A model generated the notes under the pieces. The model saw nothing but the letters and a program-made list of their open reading frames with translations, ran no database searches and had not been told where the DNA came from. From CAZTHK01 sp964613215 (GTDB lineage Bacteria; Krumholzibacteriota; Krumholzibacteriia; Krumholzibacteriales; CAZTHK01), in the NCBI GenBank assembly GCA_964613215.1, contig CAZTHK010000010.1, forward strand, positions 62,001 through 126,000: a stretch of 64,000 nt of DNA, read 5' to 3'. Both the position numbers and the translations under genes were made by a program. Of the stretch, positions 60,639 through 64,000 are shown in pieces. Every line of letters starts with the position of its first letter. Position 1 is the first letter of the stretch.

Positions 60639-60664
60639 TTGACATAATTTCAATCATTTGTCAA
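60639..60664. promoter_or_regulatory. Inverted TTGACA repeat in the divergent promoter region
   Basis: TTGACA (60639-60644) and TGTCAA (60659-60664) form a perfect inverted pair with 14 nt between. No matching -10 box exists for either -35, so this may be an operator for the divergent genes. Confidence 0.35.
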
Positions 60665-60699
60665 TCTAGATTAAGAAATATTATCCCGGGAGGATGAAT

Positions 60700-63162
60700 G
60701 TGATCAGATATATCAGCCCTGTAATGATTACTGCTTCGATTCTGATTACAATCCTGGGTTTCATGGGGGCGGATGACTTCTCCTCCCTTCCCTGTTCCGG
60801 CATTCAGCATAATAATATGGTATTCCAATCATTCAAGGACAAAAGTCCAAACCGCGGCCTGCCCCTCCAACCAGGTGACAGAATACTGGCTGTAGGGGGA
60901 AACAGGATCAGGAACCTGAATCACTTTATTTACCTGATAAGTACTAATACTTCACTTCAGCCACAGCAATATACAATTCAAAGAGGAGATTCAACCTTTG
61001 CTTTAAATATTTCCTATATCCCTCAGCCCCGCAAAGAATTACTCATCTTGGCAGCCCATATGCTCGTAGGAATAACATTTATTATGGTGGGACTGGTGGT
61101 AATTGTCAAGCGCAGGGATATACTTGGAATTCTCTTTACCCTGAACTGTCTTATCTTCTCTTTCATACTATTCAAGAAACCGGTAACCTCCATTCCCATT
61201 CTTCAACTTGCGGGAGAAATATTTTATGATTTTATACTCCTCTTTCTCCCTGCCTTCTTCCTTCATTTCTTTATAATATTCCCGGGTGAAGAGATAATGA
61301 GGGGAAGCAGAAGGGACAAATTGATTAGAATCCTCTACCTCCCTCCTGTTTTCATATTCGCTTTCAGTTTCATACTTGCCTTTCTGAATTTTAATACTAC
61401 CAGGAATATTGGACCTGTCAGAACCTTCGGAGTAGTGGTATCACTCTACTGGGTTCTGTACATGTTTCTCAGTCTGTTCATTATGATCAGAACCTATCTG
61501 AGATCGGAGAAGGTGCAGAAGATCAAGCTCAGGATTTCGATTTTCGGTCTGATTGCAGGACTTCTTCCCCTCCTGATAGTCACCCTTATCAAGCAATTCA
61601 ACCCCGGATTGAAAATTCCACACAGTCAGTTTTCATTCTTATTCCTGTCTGCCATATCTGTTTCCTTCGCCTACTCTATTCTCAAGCATGATGCTTTCAA
61701 TCTGGGTATTGCCCTCAGGAAGGGCCTGGTGCTGGTGATAATGGTCTTTCTGATAGTTATCCTTTACAACATTTTTGCAAATCTTATTGGCAACCGTTTC
61801 AGCAATATGATGGGAGTTAAACACTCCTATGTAACAGTGGGAACCATCGTCATCCTTATCTTTTCCCTGATTCCTGCCAGAACGAGAATTCACACTTTTG
61901 TAAACAGAGTCTTCCACCGCGGGGGGAGGCTGCCTGCTGAGAGATTGATACGCTTTTCCAAGGATATTCAATCTTCTCTTACCGTAGATGGCCTATCAGC
62001 ATTCATAGCCGGTGAAATGCAGACAATTTTCGAAGTGGATCACTGTTTCTTCTATATATATGAAAGCAGCGGCAGTTATTCTCTCAATGTAAGTATCCCG
62101 GGGGAAAAGAGGATTCCCCTTACCTCCCTCTCCTCCGACACAGAATTTATCAAGATTATCCGGGAGAGGAAAAAATCCCTGATGATAGAGTATATGGATC
62201 CCCTGCTGATGAAGAATCTACTGGACAGGATATCACTTGAATTCATCAATATGGCAGACGCTTCGGTAATCGTTCCGCTGATAGAACATGATAAGATGCA
62301 TGGATTCGTGGTGCTCTCCAGGAAACGCAATAACCTGCCATTCAGCGCCTCTGAGGAAGAAACCCTTGAACTGATAAGTGAACGCAGCGCTGCAGCTTTC
62401 AGAAACCTTGAGCTGTATGGAGAATCGATCGAAAAGAAGAAACTGGAGAAGGAAATTCAACTGGCCAGCGAGATACAGTCCAGACTGCTTCCGGATAAGC
62501 TTCCCCGTCTGGATGGAATGGAGCTCCAAGCCAGGCTTATGTCCAGTTTAACCATCGGGGGTGATTTTTATGATTTCATCTCAACGTCTCCACATTCAAT
62601 CTGTGTAGGAGTCGCAGATGTATCAGGCAAGGGTATTCCCGCTTCCCTTCTTGCCTCCACCCTGCAGGCGTACTTCAGGGCTGAAGTGTCCAAGGATGTA
62701 TCACCGGCTGAAACTCTGGAATCATTGAACAGATCAATTTTCAACAGAAGTGACCTCAACAGGTTTGCCACCTTTTTCTGTGCCATGTATGATGACAGTA
62801 ACGGAATAATTAGATATTCCAACGGAGGATCCTTCCCTCCCATTGTATTTCACCAGGACGGCAGTATAAGCAGGCTTAAGAGAGGAGGAATTCTCATAGG
62901 TGTTGAGGATAATTCAACTTATAAAGATGGAATAGTAAAACTCAAACCGGGCGATCTCATCGTAATCTATACTGACGGACTTATAGATCAGGAAAACAGC
63001 AGCGGAGAACCATTCGGAGAGCAGAGGGTGATAGATTTTTTTCATGATAATCCCGGCCGCGGTATAGACGATACTATGGATAAACTTTTTCAGACTGTAC
63101 TGGGATTCGGGAGCGATAGCTTGAAGGACGATATGACCGTTGTACTTATGAGAAAGACTTAG
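60700..63162 (+). CDS. PDZ-membrane-GAF-PP2C (RsbU/SpoIIE-type) phosphatase
   Basis: A protein of about 820 residues with an unusual layout. A short membrane segment comes first, then a PDZ-like module (about 40-115, LQPGDRILAVGGNRIRNLNH), seven to eight membrane helices (about 118-400), a GAF domain (about 410-570), a coiled linker, and a SpoIIE/PP2C phosphatase domain (about 590-820) with IGGDFYDF, VADVSGKGIPASLLAS and SLKDDMTVVLM, which supply the metal-binding Asp residues. Such enzymes dephosphorylate anti-anti-sigma factors. No kinase or antagonist partner lies nearby. GTG at 60700 has GGAGG at 6 nt. ATG at 60694 touches that site, so the GTG is preferred. Confidence 0.87.
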   Translation: MIRYISPVMITASILITILGFMGADDFSSLPCSGIQHNNMVFQSFKDKSPNRGLPLQPGDRILAVGGNRIRNLNHFIYLISTNTSLQPQQYTIQRGDSTFALNISYIPQPRKELLILAAHMLVGITFIMVGLVVIVKRRDILGILFTLNCLIFSFILFKKPVTSIPILQLAGEIFYDFILLFLPAFFLHFFIIFPGEEIMRGSRRDKLIRILYLPPVFIFAFSFILAFLNFNTTRNIGPVRTFGVVVSLYWVLYMFLSLFIMIRTYLRSEKVQKIKLRISIFGLIAGLLPLLIVTLIKQFNPGLKIPHSQFSFLFLSAISVSFAYSILKHDAFNLGIALRKGLVLVIMVFLIVILYNIFANLIGNRFSNMMGVKHSYVTVGTIVILIFSLIPARTRIHTFVNRVFHRGGRLPAERLIRFSKDIQSSLTVDGLSAFIAGEMQTIFEVDHCFFYIYESSGSYSLNVSIPGEKRIPLTSLSSDTEFIKIIRERKKSLMIEYMDPLLMKNLLDRISLEFINMADASVIVPLIEHDKMHGFVVLSRKRNNLPFSASEEETLELISERSAAAFRNLELYGESIEKKKLEKEIQLASEIQSRLLPDKLPRLDGMELQARLMSSLTIGGDFYDFISTSPHSICVGVADVSGKGIPASLLASTLQAYFRAEVSKDVSPAETLESLNRSIFNRSDLNRFATFFCAMYDDSNGIIRYSNGGSFPPIVFHQDGSISRLKRGGILIGVEDNSTYKDGIVKLKPGDLIVIYTDGLIDQENSSGEPFGEQRVIDFFHDNPGRGIDDTMDKLFQTVLGFGSDSLKDDMTVVLMRKT

Positions 63163-63360
63163 CTCCAATCTTTCTTTGAATCGAAAAGAATTATAAAATA
63201 CTATTATTCTATAGTGTATTTTTTACATCATATAGATTATTATTGCATATGAGTAATATATTTCCCCATTGTGCAATAATATTTGCCGATATACTCATTA
63301 CCAAATTCTTTCTTAACAGGTTTTCTCATATTTCTACTATTTTATTCATATTATATAATC
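63163..63360 (+). other. AT-rich noncoding region with interleaved inverted repeats
   Basis: TATTATTGCA (63238-63247) pairs with TGCAATAATA (63272-63281), and ATGAGTA (63249-63255) pairs with TACTCAT (63292-63298). The order is A-B-A'-B', a pseudoknot-like topology. No gene is seen here. Confidence 0.4.
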
Positions 63361-63497
63361 CATTGACTTTGCTGGTATTATAGCATAATGCTTCCCTCTT
63401 TATCTTCATAACGGAATGGTGTGTGCTAAAGTTATCTTACAGGTAGCCGATACCTGAATTACCGGTACACAGACATGTGTATTAGGAGGTGAGCCCC

Positions 63498-63551
63498 ATG
63501 CTTCCCATAGCAATATTCCTTATAATTGACATCTTCTGGTGGATGCGTTGA
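63498..63551 (+). CDS. 17-residue hydrophobic small ORF
   Basis: An ATG preceded by a perfect AGGAGGTGA ribosome site encodes MLPIAIFLIIDIFWWMR, a hydrophobic peptide that could span a membrane, then TGA. A perfect terminator follows 17 nt later. No known leader peptide is recognised, since it lacks a run of one amino acid typical of attenuators. A weak promoter (TTGACT, 15 nt, CATAAT at 63363-63389) lies upstream. Hairpins CAGGTA/TACCTG (63440-63456) and ACACA/TGTGT precede it. Confidence 0.5.
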   Translation: MLPIAIFLIIDIFWWMR

Positions 63552-63568
63552 TCTGAAATCACGCATTT

Positions 63569-63618
63569 AAAAAATATTCCCCCCGGTTGTTAGGGGACTG
63601 CCGGTGGGAATATTTTTT
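63569..63618. terminator. Strong intrinsic terminator, bidirectional
   Basis: A perfect 13-bp stem pairs AAAAAATATTCCC (63569-63581) with GGGAATATTTTTT (63606-63618), and CCGG/CCGG pairs further in. The A- and T-rich flanks work in both directions. Confidence 0.75.
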
Positions 63619-63717
63619 GTCAATACCTCATGATATTTTAAACGATATTATTAAGCAATCTGTATATGTACTTCCATTATATGGAATTATTATAATATAA
63701 TAAATATTAATTTTCAC

Positions 63718-63745
63718 TTGACATATTTTCAGAACTAACTATAAT
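63718..63745 (+). promoter_or_regulatory. Consensus sigma70 promoter for a small RNA
   Basis: Perfect TTGACA (63718-63723), a 16-nt spacer and perfect TATAAT (63740-63745). Confidence 0.75.
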
Positions 63746-63751
63746 AGCAAA

Positions 63752-63922
63752 ATTAAGAGGAGTGATAACTGCCCGAACGTGATCATTTGTCCGTGGATTA
63801 AATTTAGCGAAGCGGTACTGTTGCTCAGGTCTCACAGGCAGATTGACGCGACAGGGTGGTTCACTGACCTCTTATTAAAAAGAGGGAATTGCGCCTCTTT
63901 TGAGGCAATTCCCTTTTTTTTA
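63752..63922 (+). ncRNA. Candidate small structured RNA
   Basis: Between a perfect promoter and a strong terminator lies about 170 nt with no convincing ORF (all frames contain stops or lack a ribosome-sited start). GAGG-A-GTGA (63757-63765) pairs with TCAC-TGA-CCTC (63861-63871), closing the ends of a folded region. An inner AGCGA/TTGCT stem may form. I do not recognise SRP, tmRNA, RNase P, 6S or a known riboswitch. Identity is unknown. Confidence 0.5.
63884..63920. terminator. Strong bidirectional terminator
   Basis: GGGAATTGC-GC-CTC (from 63884) pairs with GAGGCAATTCCC, with a TTTT loop and eight T following. Reversed, the stem is followed by TCTTTTT, so it can also end the minus-strand tRNA transcript. 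Confidence 0.8.
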
Positions 63923-63933
63923 TATAAAAAAAA

Positions 63934-64000
63934 TACCCCCGAGACGATTCGAACGTCCGACACCCGGTTTAGGAAACCGGTGCTCTATCCTACTGAGCTA
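63934..64000 (-). tRNA. tRNA-Arg(CCT), 5' end beyond the window, CCA not encoded
   Basis: On the minus strand the D-arm GCTCAGTAGGATAGAGC, anticodon stem CCGGT/ACCGG with loop TTCCTAA (anticodon CCT), T-loop TTCGAAT and 3' acceptor CGGGGGT with discriminator A are visible. The next bases are T-rich, so CCA is not encoded. It reads AGG, a common arginine codon here. The first seven or so bases lie outside the window. Confidence 0.92.

Noticed and set aside
63752..63922. SRP RNA, tmRNA or RNase P identity for the small RNA
   Set aside because: The GGAAGGAAGCAGCC apical loop of SRP RNA, the tRNA-like ends of tmRNA and the RNase P core sequences are absent.

Overview
The window looks like part of the chromosome of an uncultured Gram-negative bacterium. 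An outer membrane is implied by an LptE-like lipoprotein, a Wza-like polysaccharide export protein and several lipobox signal peptides. GC content is moderate, arginine is written largely as AGG/AGA, and TTG and GTG starts are common. The order infC-rpmI-rplT-pheS-pheT-zapA-(6S)-rny-ymdB-folD-xseA-xseB-ispA-dxs-nadK-recN resembles Deltaproteobacteria, FCB-group lineages and related candidate phyla. I cannot name the phylum from sequence alone. I see no transposase, CRISPR array, prophage or rRNA.

Layout. (1) 1-4.0 kb: trehalose synthase TreT (cut by the window edge) with a DUF5752 partner, then nucleotide-sugar genes rmlA (+) and rmlC-rmlD (-). (2) 4.3-12 kb: a surface-glycan operon with a 3-aminosugar aminotransferase, an initiating sugar-phosphate transferase, a Gfo/Idh/MocA dehydrogenase, two left-handed beta-helix acyltransferases, two GT4 glycosyltransferases and a radical SAM protein. 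(3) 12-15.2 kb: a SPOR lipoprotein, galT and glgA. (4) 15.2-20.6 kb: tRNA-Gly, -Cys and -Leu, a very basic unknown protein, the CCA-adding enzyme, a small Cys-rich protein, dnaK and tRNA-Val. (5) 20.6-39.4 kb: a long housekeeping block for translation, division, RNA decay, folate, isoprenoids and DNA repair, including an AUU-started infC behind an attenuator and a probable 6S RNA after zapA. It ends with tRNA-Arg(CCG) and a strong terminator. (6) 39.5-50.9 kb: two small membrane proteins, a GAF-GGDEF cyclase, then exopolysaccharide machinery (UDP-sugar dehydrogenase, epimerase, Wza-like, Wzz-like, CpsD-like kinase, a duplicated DUF5683-like protein, an FN3 lipoprotein, a second sugar transferase). 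(7) 51-59.3 kb: an NtrB/NtrC-type two-component pair, lptE, holA, thioredoxin, a Cys-less TusA-like protein and leuS. (8) 59.4-64 kb: two membrane genes on the minus strand, a PDZ-membrane-GAF-PP2C phosphatase, then about 840 bases with a 17-codon ORF, strong terminators, a candidate small RNA and tRNA-Arg(CCT) cut by the window end.

How it fits together. The 6-dehydrogenase (41.4 kb), Gfo/Idh (6.2 kb), DegT aminotransferase (4.3 kb) and LbH acetyltransferase (7.3 kb) match the four steps from UDP-GlcNAc to a UDP-2,3-diacetamido-uronic acid (WbpA/B/E/D type), so the two glycan loci probably feed one polymer although 30 kb of housekeeping genes separate them. A c-di-GMP cyclase, a tyrosine-rich kinase, a two-component system and a PP2C phosphatase are plausible regulators of surface polymers. 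Noncoding structure is rich: near-consensus promoters, some lying over the stop codon of the gene upstream, hairpin leaders, and a 25-bp dispersed element about 15 bp upstream of two -35 boxes.
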